Source: CAVVUC01 sp963751395 (GTDB taxonomy: Bacteria; Verrucomicrobiota; Verrucomicrobiia; Chthoniobacterales; Chthoniobacteraceae). From it: a stretch of DNA of 64,000 bases. Below the pieces are notes generated by a model. The model searched no databases and had not been told where the DNA came from. It saw nothing but the letters and a program-made list of their open reading frames with translations. A program made the position numbers and the translations under genes. Below are positions 8,667 through 19,400 of this stretch, piece after piece. Each line of letters starts with the position of its first letter. Position 1 is the stretch's first letter. The stretch covers positions 558,001 through 622,000 of the forward strand of contig CAVVUC010000001.1 in NCBI GenBank assembly GCA_963751395.1, read 5' to 3'.

Positions 8667-9362
8667 TCACACTTCCCCCGCAGCCTTACGCAGCGCCTGC
8701 CAGGCTGCTCCGGCGGGGTCGATGAGTCCGTCCACAGCGAGTTGCGACAAGCTCTCGAATGCCTCGATGGCTGCGACGGTGTTCGACTTGCGCGGCGGGC
8801 GTGAGATCAACCCATCGACTCCTTTGGGATCAAGTTGCGGCGCGTGCTGTTTTTGCGCGGCACTGGTCAGCAGCCGCTGCACGGTTTTCACGTCGGCGGG
8901 TTGATTTGCCGCTCCTTTTTCCCACCGACCTACGGACGCCGAAATCTTGGAAACGACCGGCTGCGGTGTTGGCTGCGGAACCGGCTGCGGCGTGGTTCCC
9001 TGGAAGTAGTCATCGAGATCGAGATCGAGGTGGAGCGTGCCGTTTTCCTTGCGACCGCGCAGGGTGGTCGCGGCGTTGCACAGGTACTTTTCAAAGCGCG
9101 CGTGCTGGCTGCTGCTGAAGGTGCATTCGCGATGAAAGAACTGTTTTACAGTTGGGTCCGACGTCCACTTCTGCGCGAGCGTTTGCAGGCAGTCGTAGGT
9201 CTTCGGATGCATGTGGTGGATCTGCGAAAGGTAACCCTTTTGCTCGAAGACGCTGGTATTGAGCAGGCCGGCATCGGTGTCCTTGATGGTGAGTTTTTTA
9301 ACAGTGACACGGGGAGCATTCGCGGGGATTTCCGACGCCTTGGAGGCTTTCGCGGACTTCAC
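8667..9362 (-). CDS. Peptidoglycan-binding-like domain protein, N-terminus uncertain
   Basis: The C-terminal third has the layout of a peptidoglycan-binding domain: SVGRWEKGAANQPADVKTVQ, then DPKGVDGLISRPP and an aspartate/glycine repeat QLAVDGLIDPAG. A proline-glutamine linker separates it from an unknown N-terminal domain. The first in-frame start is a GTG at 9362. Sequence of good quality continues upstream in this frame (ITGGNISDYSFVYYLDGGK) to a TGA near 9430, while an ATG in another frame reads MKGVTLSVRN. A one-base shift near 9410 would join the two, so the start may be damaged. Confidence 0.6.
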   Translation of the reverse strand: MKSAKASKASEIPANAPRVTVKKLTIKDTDAGLLNTSVFEQKGYLSQIHHMHPKTYDCLQTLAQKWTSDPTVKQFFHRECTFSSSQHARFEKYLCNAATTLRGRKENGTLHLDLDLDDYFQGTTPQPVPQPTPQPVVSKISASVGRWEKGAANQPADVKTVQRLLTSAAQKQHAPQLDPKGVDGLISRPPRKSNTVAAIEAFESLSQLAVDGLIDPAGAAWQALRKAAGEV

Positions 9363-9469
9363 TTTTCCGCCGTCGAGGTAATAGACGAAGCTGTAGTCGC
9401 TGATGTTGCCGCCGGTAATGCGAGTTGCGCACCGAAAGGGTGACGCCTTTCATTCGTCCCCAAGCCGGC

Positions 9470-9646
9470 GGGCTCAAGAATCCATCGGGGCTCGCGTTTG
9501 GAAACGACGGTTGGTTTTACGTGGCAAGCCGGGGTTCGCGTCAAATCCTTCGCTGCCGGATGTCCGACGGCTCGCCGGACCGCCAGCCATTCATCGATCA
9601 ACTGGATGACGAGCCGGAGTTCATCGAGCGAATCGACCGTCGATGA
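9470..9646 (+). pseudogene. NHL/SMP-30-like beta-propeller fragment
   Basis: The plus frame encodes NPSGLAFGNDGWFYVASRGS, then RQILRCRMSDGSPDRQPF and stops. The first block matches one blade of NHL-type propellers (L..P.GLAF..dG.lYVas). Only one to two blades are present and no upstream partner exists, so this is a gene remnant between two cell-wall genes. Confidence 0.45.
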
Positions 9647-9722
9647 TCAGTGCCTGCGAACCGCCTGCTTCTCACGATTCGCTTTTACATCCACACACGA
9701 GGCACGCAAGATCGCCATCATC

Positions 9723-10460
9723 ATGAAGAAGGCGAGTTCCTCCAGCACGGCCCGAAAGGTTACCAAGACGGGCAAGACTGTTTCCGCAAGGAAGACATCC
9801 GCGAAAGAATCAACGACCAAGAAATCTCCGCCGCAGAATAGCGGCAAGCCCGCGACGAAGCCGCCGACGATCCCACGCAGCGGCCCGCTCGAATCACGAA
9901 TGGCGGCCGCGAAAAAAATCGAGGCGATGGATCGACCGAAAGCTGCGAGAGCAAAGGCGTCCGCTTTAGCGCCCGCAGCCGCGGCTTCGAGTCCCCAACG
10001 GAACAGCGATTTTCCGAACACCTACATCTCGGAGATCTCGGTCCGCCTTGACGACCCGAACCATCCGGTGACGCTCACATGGACTGGCCCGAAAGCCGGC
10101 GCCCAGGAAACCGGACCTTTCCGCAGCTCTCCGGGAGCGGGTTTGCGCGGGTTGAACTGCAACGACGTCGCCACGAGCCGCCGCTCCGGCAGCACCTGCA
10201 CGCCGAAAGGAACGTTCAAAGTGACCGGCTTTGCAGCGCATCTCAACAGCCACCCCGAGGCCACGGAAGTGACTTGGTTCGTGCCCGCTCGCGGCATCGC
10301 GCTGCATTACTATCCGTCGGTTCCCAAATACGCGGCATCGCACGGTTGCGTCCGGATCGAGTCGAGGCGGGTGGCGCAGCTCATCAAGAACAACTCGCGC
10401 GCCGGAGTGACGAAAGTGATCGTGGGCGGGACGTGGACAAAACCGCCGCGCCAGTGGTGA
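9723..10460 (+). CDS. L,D-transpeptidase (YkuD domain)
   Basis: The predicted 245-residue protein forms 3-3 peptidoglycan cross-links or attaches proteins to peptidoglycan. The YkuD catalytic block is clear: histidine 195 and SHGCVR at 206-211 with the nucleophile Cys209. The first 95 residues are a lysine/serine/alanine/proline-rich low-complexity tail with no obvious signal peptide. ATG 9723 is chosen because the longer frame upstream overlaps the propeller fragment and reads as low-quality sequence. The neighbouring peptidoglycan-binding-like gene diverges from it, consistent with an envelope role. Confidence 0.8.
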   Translation: MKKASSSSTARKVTKTGKTVSARKTSAKESTTKKSPPQNSGKPATKPPTIPRSGPLESRMAAAKKIEAMDRPKAARAKASALAPAAAASSPQRNSDFPNTYISEISVRLDDPNHPVTLTWTGPKAGAQETGPFRSSPGAGLRGLNCNDVATSRRSGSTCTPKGTFKVTGFAAHLNSHPEATEVTWFVPARGIALHYYPSVPKYAASHGCVRIESRRVAQLIKNNSRAGVTKVIVGGTWTKPPRQW

Positions 10461-10499
10461 AGAGGTTCCGCCGACGGGCAGCCGTCGTTGCGCCTTAAC

Positions 10500-11516
10500 T
10501 CAGTTGCCGAAACTGTATTCGATTTTCAGCCGTTTTGGCCGCACGTAAATCTTCCGTGTCTTGCAATCAATAATCGCGCCGGCTCCCGCAAGAGTTTGCA
10601 CGCCGAGCATTCCGTTCATTCGCGCGTCGGTGGCAAGCAGGTCGGAGATGTTGAAGACCAGCGCGACGCTGTCGTTCACGGGATGTTCTCCGATGCAGAG
10701 CCGGTTCAGGCGCATTGCGCGCGCGGTGTTGCTTTGGAAATGAATGCCCGCCGACGAAAAGGTGCGGTCGGAAAGTTGGAAGCGATGGGCTTCGGTGAAT
10801 CGGATGTCGAGGACGGAACTACCCGCGCCGGTGTCCACGACCAGATCGGTGGGGGCCTTGTTGACTTTCACCGCGGCGAGCAGATGACCTCTCGAAGTGG
10901 ACAGCGGCACCTCCTTCCACCCCGCGCTGGTCAAGAGCTGGCTCACGCTGTTCCCGGCGCTTTTGCCGGGATGGACGAGGAGCTCCGGCTTCGAGCAATC
11001 GACAACGGCGTTGAGCACGGTGAGCACGTCGAGGCCCAGAATGCCGTCCGCCGTGCGCGCGCTTGCGGGTCTGCCGGAAACGGACACGGCTGCGATGTCG
11101 AGGAGAACGGCGGGAACACGTTCGAGGTGGATGCCGCCGATCTCCAGCGACTGGAGCAGGGCCACGCGATGATTCTGGCCGTTGGCCCGGACCATGGGCA
11201 CGGCCGGCCCGTTGCCGCCCGCCGGTTCGACTCCCCACGAGGCGATTCGCGCCTGTTCGAGGCCGACATGCGGCGCGCCGGTATCGACGAGAAACTCAGC
11301 CGGTCTGCCGTTCACGAGCACGTTCACGAGCAATTCGTTCTGACTCGATCGGTGCAGGGGCACCGCGATGTAGCCGGGCAGTGCAGGGCGATGCGGCCGC
11401 GAATCGCCGATTGTCGCGCACGCGGCGTGAAACAGCAGCAGGGCCAATCCAGCCGCCAGCCGGAGGCGCGCCTTTGCTTTATTCGATCGGGTCTTCACGA
11501 CTGGCATCATCCTCAT
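10500..11516 (-). CDS. Retropepsin-like aspartic protease lipoprotein with two protease-like repeats
   Basis: The protein has 338 residues. A basic N-terminus, a hydrophobic segment and a lipobox-like HAAC at Cys33 suggest an outer- or inner-membrane lipoprotein. Two retropepsin-like halves follow, each with an aspartate motif (LVDTGAPHVG, D78; VVDTGAGSSVLDI, D228) and a later hydrophobic-glycine motif (GILGLDVL; GMLGVQTL). Both catalytic aspartates lie in one chain, so an intramolecular dimer is possible. The substrate is unknown. ATG 11516 is chosen over the upstream in-frame start because it places the signal peptide at the N-terminus. Confidence 0.75.
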   Translation of the reverse strand: MRMMPVVKTRSNKAKARLRLAAGLALLLFHAACATIGDSRPHRPALPGYIAVPLHRSSQNELLVNVLVNGRPAEFLVDTGAPHVGLEQARIASWGVEPAGGNGPAVPMVRANGQNHRVALLQSLEIGGIHLERVPAVLLDIAAVSVSGRPASARTADGILGLDVLTVLNAVVDCSKPELLVHPGKSAGNSVSQLLTSAGWKEVPLSTSRGHLLAAVKVNKAPTDLVVDTGAGSSVLDIRFTEAHRFQLSDRTFSSAGIHFQSNTARAMRLNRLCIGEHPVNDSVALVFNISDLLATDARMNGMLGVQTLAGAGAIIDCKTRKIYVRPKRLKIEYSFGN

Positions 11517-11550
11517 TCTTGATGATTGCAAGCTCGCGCGATGTGGTCGA

Positions 11551-13294
11551 TCAGGAATTCGGCTGTCCGAGCGCGATCCGAAAACGATCCAAGAGCCGCC
11601 TTTCTTCAGGCAGGAGATTGCTCGACTTGATCTGCGGCAAAATCTCTCGGGCTTGATCCTTTGCATGGTTTGCGATAAGAATTGCCACGTAGGCGACAGC
11701 AGTGGAGGGCTCTTTGAGTTGCTCGGGTGTAAGAGAATTCATTAAATTCAAAGCATCCTTGGGTTTGCTCTGACGATATAACGAGAAGGCATAAGTCGAA
11801 ATAAATGCGGGGTTTGTCTTGTCCGAATAATAGACCGCTGCGGCCATATCATGAGCGGCATCAGTCGTTTCACCTCGAAGCAGTGAAATAAGAGAAAGAT
11901 TGTTGGCGCTGACCTTGTCGGAAGGGTCAAGTGCCCGTTTGCGCTGCCACAATTTTCGAAGAGACTCGGTGTTCCCTTCTGCGAATAGGCGGTTTTGCAG
12001 ATCGATGAAAACCCAATCCGGCGGTTCCGGGCTTTCGATCAGCATCCACATTATTGCCTCCGCTTCGGGCTCCCAGTTCCAACTTTCCGCGATTTTTTCG
12101 AGTTCGACGAGATGCTCCTGCAATTTGCTGGCTTCCATAACTGCGGCGTCCCAAAGCGACTTGGATTTCGTTTGGACATTCTCCTGTCGAAGCACTCGAG
12201 ACTCCAATGCGAGCGCGATGAATTTGTTTTTTCCCCAACCGGTCCCACTTATCAACGCTTTGACTGTCTCCCAGTCGCCCAGTTGCATGTGGCATTCCGC
12301 CAGAACCAATCGCACCCGCGGATCGGCGGCAGTTTCTTTTGGCAGAGTCTTTGCCCACTCAGCCGCCACCAAGGCCATACCGTGTGATTCAAGCCAAATA
12401 ATCAGTTGCAACGCTGATTCGGGCGAATCCCTGCTTTCATCCTGCAAGTTTTGCAGCAAGCCGGCATATTCCGGCAATTTAAAGCGATACGCCAACTTGA
12501 GTCGCAATAGGCGATCGTAGCAGGTCGCATCCAAATCGCTCACGATGTCCTCGGAAAGCGTGAGCGCCTGCTCTGCTTCGTCGTTTTCCAGCATGTTGTT
12601 GATGAGCAACCGGAGTGCTCGAAGCTTGAATTTCTTTTCCTGCGATAACTGAAGCAAAGTTTCGCGCGCTTGAGACCGCTTCTTTGCATCTGCAAGCAAG
12701 AAGCTGGGCTTGGGCCAATGTGTATTGATACTCCTTGCGCTCGGGGTTCAGTTCGAATGCTTTGGTCAGGTGTTCCTCAGAAACCGTTGGATTATTGGAG
12801 GCCAGAGCCGTCTGGCCGGCGACGAAGTGATATTCTGCATTGTTTGCTCCTTCAACGCTGACTGTATCCAGAAGATTGCGTGCGTCTCCGATCTTGCCGA
12901 TTTGCAATTTGATTCGAGCCAAGGCGACCACGTTGTTGACGTCTTTCGGACGCTGCTTGAGAACCGTGCTGCGCCAAGGGATGGCAGCTTCGGGTTTGGC
13001 AATTTCCATGATCTCTGCCATAATAAGCGATGCATCAATGTCCTCGGGATGAAGTTGGAGAACGCGGTATGCTCCAATGGCTGCGGCATGAATTTCCTTC
13101 TTCTCAAGGGCTTGTCTCGCGCCTGAGATCAGCTTTTCACGGCGATAGTAATTGTATAATGGATAGCCGCCGGCCGCGATTACGCTTAAAAGAATGGCGA
13201 CAAGGACAGCATAAGTGATTTTGGGCCGCCAGTCGCTGTCCTCAAAGTTTCTGAGGGGCTTCCACCGCTTCTCCTGCGGATGCCACACACTCAT
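11551..13294 (-). pseudogene. TPR membrane protein, frameshifted paralogue of the next gene
   Basis: Two overlapping frames, 12479-13294 and 11551-12699, together encode a protein colinear with the intact 566-residue gene at 13725-15425. It has the same N-terminal membrane anchor (ITYAVLVAILLSVIAAGGY), TPR helices, and C-terminus (SNLLPEERRLLDRFR). The frame breaks at about 12690-12700: the first frame reads LAQAQLLACRC where the second resumes with LADAKKRSQAR, and one extra T would explain it. It is either a decayed tandem copy or a sequencing error. Confidence 0.75.
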
Positions 13295-13724
13295 TCGTCT
13301 GGTGATTTTGTTCACGCGACCATCAAGGTCTCCTTGCGGGGTTATTATTCTTCCGTATCGCCAAGGCCAGCCGAACCACGCGTCGCTACGAACCTTCGGT
13401 TCGCCTTGCAGTTCGGTTTCGGATTTAATTGGGATTCCTGCGTTCATTTGGCAGGTGGCAGAGCTTGGTCTATTGTGGGCCGCTTGTGGTTCTTGGTGGA
13501 TCGCTTCCACACAATCTTCACGTTTATCAGGGTGCTGGAGGGCTCTTGCATAGTGGAAAGCACTATGAAACAGCCTCTTTGATAGTGCAAGGCAACACCA
13601 GAGAATTTTCGCTGCCATGCTCTTGCCGCATTTTCAGCGGCTCAGGGTTCGAAACGACTCCCGTCAAACGCAGGTAGCCGCCCAGAAACAATCTTTCATG
13701 CCAGAGGTTGGCGTAGATCGCTGC

Positions 13725-15425
13725 TCAACTCTTGGGCAGTCCGAGTTCGTTTCTGCTTTGATCCAGCAGCCGCTTTTCTTCGGGCAGGAGGTTGCCGGAC
13801 TTGATTTGCGGCAGAATCTCGCGGGCTTGGTCCTTCGCATTTGCGGCAACGAGGATTGCCACATAGGTGACCGCAGTCGAGGGATCCTTGCGCTGATCGG
13901 GGGTCAGCGAATTCATCAACTTGAGCGCATCCTGGGCTTTGCCCTGCCGGTACAAGGAGAAAGCGTAGGTTGAAACGAAGTAAGGGTTGGTCTTGTCGGA
14001 TTCATAGACCTCGGCGGCCAGCTTGTGCGCGGCATCCTTCGATTCGCCTCGAAGCAGGTAAACGAGAGCGAGATTGTTCGTGATGACCACGTCTGCGGGG
14101 TCAAGCTCATGCTTGCGCTGCCAGAGTCTGCGAAGGCCCTCGCTGTCTCCCCGCGCCAACAGGCGAGTTTGAAGCGTCATGAAAACCCAATCCGGCGGTG
14201 CGGTGCGTTCGGTCAGCTTCCACAAAACGGATTCCGCCTCCGGCTCCCACTTCCAACTCTCGGCGATTTGTTCGAGTCTGACGAGTTGCTCCTGCGACTT
14301 GCTGGCTTCCATCACTGCCGAGTCCCAGGTGGCTTGGAACTTGGCCTGGAGCCGCTCCTGCCGGAGCAGTCGCGCCTGCAACGCGAGCGCGAGGTACTTT
14401 TCACTTCCCCAATCAGTCCCGCCCATCAACTCCTTTGCTTCATCCCAGTCTCCGAGCCGCATGTGGCATTCGGCGAGGACCAGTTTCAAGCGCGGCTCCG
14501 AGGCGATTTTCCTTGGCATGGTCCTGGCCCACTCCACCGCGACCATCGACATGCCGTGCGACTCAAGCCAGGCGATCATTTTGACCATGGAGTCGCTCGA
14601 ATCCCGGCTTTCGTCCTGCAGCGTCTGTAGCAGGCTGCTGTATTCCGGCAGGCGAAAACGGTACGCGAGATCAAGGCGCATGAGGCGATCGTCGAACGTC
14701 GCATCCAAATCGCTCACGACTTTGTCCGAAAGCGCCAGCGCCTGCCCGGCCTCGTTGTTCTGCACCATGTTGTTCATGAGCAAGCGGAGCGATGTCAGCT
14801 TGAATTCCTTCTCCTGCGACAACTTGAGCAATTGCTCGCGAGCCTGAGCCCTCTTCTCCGGATCCCCGAGAAGAAGCTGTGCCTGAGCCAGCGCGAACTG
14901 GCAGTCCTTGCGCTTCGGATCCATCTGGGTTGCTTTGAGCAGGTGTTCCTCCGCCAGTTTCGGATTACTGGAGGCGAGGGCTGTTTGACCGGCCACGAAT
15001 TGGTAATCCGCGTTGTTCGCTCCTTCCACCTTGACTGTCTCAAGGAGGCTCTGTGCTGCTCTGGTCCTGCCAATTTGCAATTCGATTCGCGCCAGGGCGA
15101 CCGCATTGTCGATGTCTTTCGGGCGCTGCCTCAGGATGCTGCGGCGCCAGGGGATCGCTTCATCGGGTTTCACCGCCTCCATGATTTTTGCCATGACCAG
15201 GGATGCATCGACGTCTTCGGGATGCAGTTGGAGAACGCGATGCGCATCAATACTTGCCCCTCGCAAATCCTTTTTCTCAAGGAGTTCCTGTGCGTGTGAG
15301 ATCAGGCGTTTACGCCGATGGTCCTTGTAAAATTGATAACCACCAACCGCAGCCGCCCCAAGCAGGATGGCCACGATGACTAAGTAAGAGATGATCTTAA
15401 ACCAGTTGCGCCGTTTGTGACTCAT
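13725..15425 (-). CDS. TPR-repeat membrane-anchored protein
   Basis: The protein has 566 residues. A single membrane segment near the N-terminus (ISYLVIVAILLGAAAVGGYQF) is followed by a long alpha-helical region with tetratricopeptide-like repeats, for example LHPEDVDASLVMAKIMEAVK and DKTNPYFVSTYAFSLYRQG. Such proteins act as scaffolds in cell-envelope complexes or export, but no partner is evident here. It is the intact member of a tandem pair and is separated from its frameshifted sister by about 430 bp with no gene in it. Confidence 0.75.
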   Translation of the reverse strand: MSHKRRNWFKIISYLVIVAILLGAAAVGGYQFYKDHRRKRLISHAQELLEKKDLRGASIDAHRVLQLHPEDVDASLVMAKIMEAVKPDEAIPWRRSILRQRPKDIDNAVALARIELQIGRTRAAQSLLETVKVEGANNADYQFVAGQTALASSNPKLAEEHLLKATQMDPKRKDCQFALAQAQLLLGDPEKRAQAREQLLKLSQEKEFKLTSLRLLMNNMVQNNEAGQALALSDKVVSDLDATFDDRLMRLDLAYRFRLPEYSSLLQTLQDESRDSSDSMVKMIAWLESHGMSMVAVEWARTMPRKIASEPRLKLVLAECHMRLGDWDEAKELMGGTDWGSEKYLALALQARLLRQERLQAKFQATWDSAVMEASKSQEQLVRLEQIAESWKWEPEAESVLWKLTERTAPPDWVFMTLQTRLLARGDSEGLRRLWQRKHELDPADVVITNNLALVYLLRGESKDAAHKLAAEVYESDKTNPYFVSTYAFSLYRQGKAQDALKLMNSLTPDQRKDPSTAVTYVAILVAANAKDQAREILPQIKSGNLLPEEKRLLDQSRNELGLPKS

Positions 15426-15736
15426 AATAAGAAGTGAAAACTATGTGGCATTCCTTGTGGCAGAGCAAGGCAGCAGTCAGAAAATCCCCGCTGCGCCTTG
15501 CGAGTTCGCGGTCACGCAAACCCGCTCATCTGCATTGCACCTAAGACGGCCAAGAACCAGCCCGCAGCATTGTGAGCATGGACAATTACTGGTCCGGAGC
15601 TGCGGGCCAACCTTGCACTCGCAAGCGGTAAAATCGCAACGCATGACGTGTCAGACATGGGCGGCCACCCGGAATTTATCGGCGCGGGTTGGAACGTCCG
15701 AAGCACCCTGCTGCAATGAACGGCAGCCCGTGCAGG
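15426..15736. other. Intergenic stretch with nothing recognisable
   Basis: The 311 bp between the convergently lying TPR gene start and the next gene end contain only short low-quality frames in both directions. I see no repeat, RNA or clear terminator. Confidence 0.4.
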
Positions 15737-16291
15737 TTAGCGAACATTAAGGGCACCGCCGAAATTCAGAGTAAAGTCCTCCAAGAGAACGCCGGATGCG
15801 GTGATCTGAACGATATTTAATGGACCTTGGAAGCTCGCCCTTCCGGTTGCGTTGTTGTAATGCCCCGTCCCCCCCGAGAAAATCATGGTTCCGACAATGA
15901 CGTATGCAAAGGGATCGGAAGTTGGAACCGCGTTTCCCACATAGGTGCCGAAGATCAAGCCGGCAGATGTTTTGAAAACCAGGACTCCATCAGTGATCAA
16001 TCCTGTGTCGGCGCGTTCAAAATGGTGCGCCACGATTGTCACTTTGCCAATGCTTGAGGTTCCGCTGCCGCTCGCATAATCGGAGAACAGGTTCGGATCC
16101 GTGCTGCTGGCGCTCATTGAGACTGCCTTGCCCGACACACTGCCATTCAAAGGCAGAAAACCTGCAAACGCAGAAATATTCGCCCCAAGAATTGCAGCCA
16201 TTACGCAGACGAGTAAAACTGATCGCCGCAGCACTTGAAGCGCTTGCCGATGGTTGAAATCCGCCAGGTTGGTCCTGAAATGTGTGCTCAT
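15737..16291 (-). CDS. Secreted hypothetical protein, possible allene-oxide-cyclase-like barrel
   Basis: A 184-residue protein whose N-terminus holds a signal-peptide-like hydrophobic stretch (VLLVCVMAAILGANISAFA). The mature part is beta-rich, serine/glycine/threonine-rich, and ends FSGGTGHYNNATGRASFQG...DFTLNFGG. That pattern resembles dirigent/allene oxide cyclase-type barrels seen in bacterial secreted proteins. The resemblance is from pattern only. No operon partner. Confidence 0.5.
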   Translation of the reverse strand: MSTHFRTNLADFNHRQALQVLRRSVLLVCVMAAILGANISAFAGFLPLNGSVSGKAVSMSASSTDPNLFSDYASGSGTSSIGKVTIVAHHFERADTGLITDGVLVFKTSAGLIFGTYVGNAVPTSDPFAYVIVGTMIFSGGTGHYNNATGRASFQGPLNIVQITASGVLLEDFTLNFGGALNVR

Positions 16292-16466
16292 GGTATTCTG
16301 ATCTTTAGTTTGTTTTTTTGACTCCGTATTAATCTGCCAGGATGCCTTCCGCGCCCCAGCCGCTCAGCCACCTTTATGAATCGAACCAGTTTGAGTCGAG
16401 CCAATTTTCGGCAATTATGTATCCTCTTTCTCGCAGCCGGCCTGTGCGGCTGAACTGAACGAAATT

Positions 16467-19400
16467 ATGGAACCTCTCGTTGTCCTTCTGATCGGTGTTT
16501 TGATCGCGATCGTCGTGATGCCATTCGTGGCGCTTTTCAAAGCAATCGCCGCCCGGCGCATCGCGGATGAATTGCAGCAGCGTATTCAGTCGCTGGAAAT
16601 CGAACTGCGGTCCTTGCGGCGGCAAGGTGCTGCGGAAGCGAAACCGGAACCGGCGCTTACTGCGTCTCCGCTCGCGGAGACGTCACGCCCCGAACCCGCG
16701 CCCCCGGCCGTGCCGCAACCCGCGATCGTTGCGCCTTCGCCAATGCCCCCGCCGGTTCCGGTGCGCCAGGAACCCGCGAAAGCCGCCACGCCCGCGCCAG
16801 TTCCTGCAATCCCGCCGCGTCCCGCCAAGCCGGCCAAACCGCCGGTCAACTGGGAGCAGTTCATGGGCGCGAAGCTGTTCGCATGGATCGGCGGGCTTGC
16901 GCTGTTTCTGGGCATCGCGTTTTTCGTGAAGTATTCGTTCGAGCGGAATCTCATCCCGCCGGAGATGCGCGTTGCGATCGGTTTCCTCGCCGGCCTTGGA
17001 CTGCTCATCGGCGGTGTGTTGCTGAAGAAAAAAGAAAACGTCGTCACCGCGCAGACGCTCTGCGCCACGGGCGTGCTCGTGCTCTACGCGGTCACCTTCG
17101 CGTGCCGGTCGTTCTATCACTTCGCGTTCTTCGGGCCGGTGCCGACCTTCCTGCTGATGACGCTGATCACCGCCGTGGCGTTCCTTGTCGCGGTCCGGCT
17201 GAACGCGCTGGTCGTTGCGATCCTCGGCATCGCGGGCGGCTTCCTCACGCCAGTCCTGCTGTCCACCGGACAGGACAATCCGGCCGGGCTGTTTATCTAT
17301 ATCGCTTTGCTGGACATTGGGCTGCTGACCGTCGCGCAGCGGCAGCGGTGGAACGTGCTGCCCATCCTCGGCGCGGCCGGAACCGTGCTGATGCAAGCCG
17401 GCTGGGTGGGAAAGTTCTTCGTCACCGAAAAGTATTTCGCCGGAAACAAAATCCTCATCGCGATGGCGGTGTTCGCCGGATTCGAGGCGCTGTTTCTCGC
17501 GGCGGCGGCTGTTGCGAAGCGGGCGGAAAAGCTGAACCGCACGCTCTCCGCATCGGCGCTGGCAGTGAGCGTGGCCGCCATGGTTTCGGCGTTCTATTTT
17601 CTCTCGTTCCAAACGCTCGCCCACCGGCCCGCGCTGTTGTTCAGCTACGTTTTCCTCATCGATGTCGGGTTGCTCGCGCTCACGCTGTTGAATCCGAAAC
17701 TCGTCGCGGTTGAGGCCGCGGGCGGCGTCGCCGCTTTCGTCTTCCTCGGCGGGTGGACCGGCGCATATCTCACGACCGCGTTCCTGCAAAGGGCGCTGGC
17801 GTTTTATTTCGTCTTCGCGCTGCTCCACTCCGCCGCGCCGCTTGTGCTCCAGCGGCTCCGCAAAATCTCGCTGCCGTGGTGGAGCCACGCTTTTCCGGCG
17901 CTCGCGCTGGTGCTTGTGTTGATGCCGATTTTCAAACTGACCGAGCTTTCGATTCTCGTCTGGCCGTTCGTGTTGTTCGTCGATGTGCTCGCGCTGGTGC
18001 TCGCGGCGATCACTGCAACGCTGCTGCCGATCCTCGTCGTGCTCGTCCTTACGCTCGTCGCGATGGGCGCGTGGCTGTTCCGGATTCCAAGCGAACTCAC
18101 CGGCCTGCCGACCGCGCTGTTTCTGCTCGGCGGCTTCGCGGTGTTTTTCCTCGTGGCCGCGACGTGGGCGTGCCGCAGGTTGATGTCCTCGACGGAGACA
18201 ACGCCGGGCCGCGCTCCAACCCTTTTCGGCAGTCTCACCGATCCGGCGAATCTCTCGGTGCAGCTTCCGGCGCTCTCGGCCACGCTGCCGTTTCTGCTGC
18301 TCATCATGGCGACACTGCGGCTCCCGCTGGCGAATCCATCGCCGGTGTTCGGGCTGGCCCTGCTGCTCGTCGTCCTGCTTCTCGGCATGACAAAGATTCT
18401 CTCGCTCGATGTGCTGCCTGCCGTCGGACTGGCTTCCGTGCTGGGTCTGGAGCACGCGTGGCATCTCCATCGCTTCGATCCGGCGCACGCTTCCGTGCCG
18501 CTCGCCTGGTATCTCGTGTTCTTCGCTGTGTTCACCGTTTTCCCGTTTCTCTTCCATCGCCGCTTCGCGGAAAAGACGTTGCCCTGGGCCACGGCGGCGC
18601 TCGCCGGACCGCTGCACTTTTATCTTCTCTTCGACGTAATGAGATCGGCCTGGCCGAACGCCGTGCCGGGCCTTTTGCCCGCCGCGCTGGCAGTTCCGTC
18701 ACTGCTCGGGCTTGTGCTGTTGCTGAAGCGGACGCCCGCTGCCAGCGCCGCGCGGAACGCACAGCTCGCGCTTTTCGGCGGAGCGGCGCTGTTTTTCATC
18801 ACGCTCATTTTCCCGATCCAGTTCGACCGCCAGTGGATCACCGTAGCGTGGGCGCTCGAGGGCGCGGCGCTCTGCTGGCTGTTTCAGCGCGTGCCGCATC
18901 CGGGTTTGCGCATCGTCGGCGTCGGCCTGCTCATCGTCGCGTTCGCCCGGCTCGCACTGAATCCTTCCGTGCTCGACTATCATCCGCGAGCGGCGACGCC
19001 GGTCTGGAATTGGTATCTGTATGCCTACGGGGTCGTCGCGCTCTGTCAGTTCGCCGCCGCGCGGCTGCTGGCGCCTCCACGCGACAAGGTGATTGGATTC
19101 AGTGTGCTGCCGCTGCTCGGAACGCTCGGCACCATCCTCGCGTTCCTGCTCGTGAACATCGAGATCGCCGATTACTTCAGCACGCCCGGAACGGCCGCGC
19201 TCACGTTCCAGTTCTCCGGAAACTTTGCGCGCGACATGAGCTACAGCATCGCATGGGCGCTGTTCGCGCTGCTGTTGTTGCTCTTCGGCATCCGCAAAAG
19301 AATCGCGCCCGTGCGCTACGCGAGCCTTGCCTTGCTCGGCGTTACCGTCCTCAAACTCTTTCTGCACGACCTCTCGCAGCTCGATCAGCTTTATCGCATC

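Noticed and set aside
16683..18617. Minus-strand ORF of 644 codons opposite the DUF2339 gene
   Set aside because: Extremely arginine/glutamate-rich composition typical of the complement of a GC-rich membrane-protein gene.
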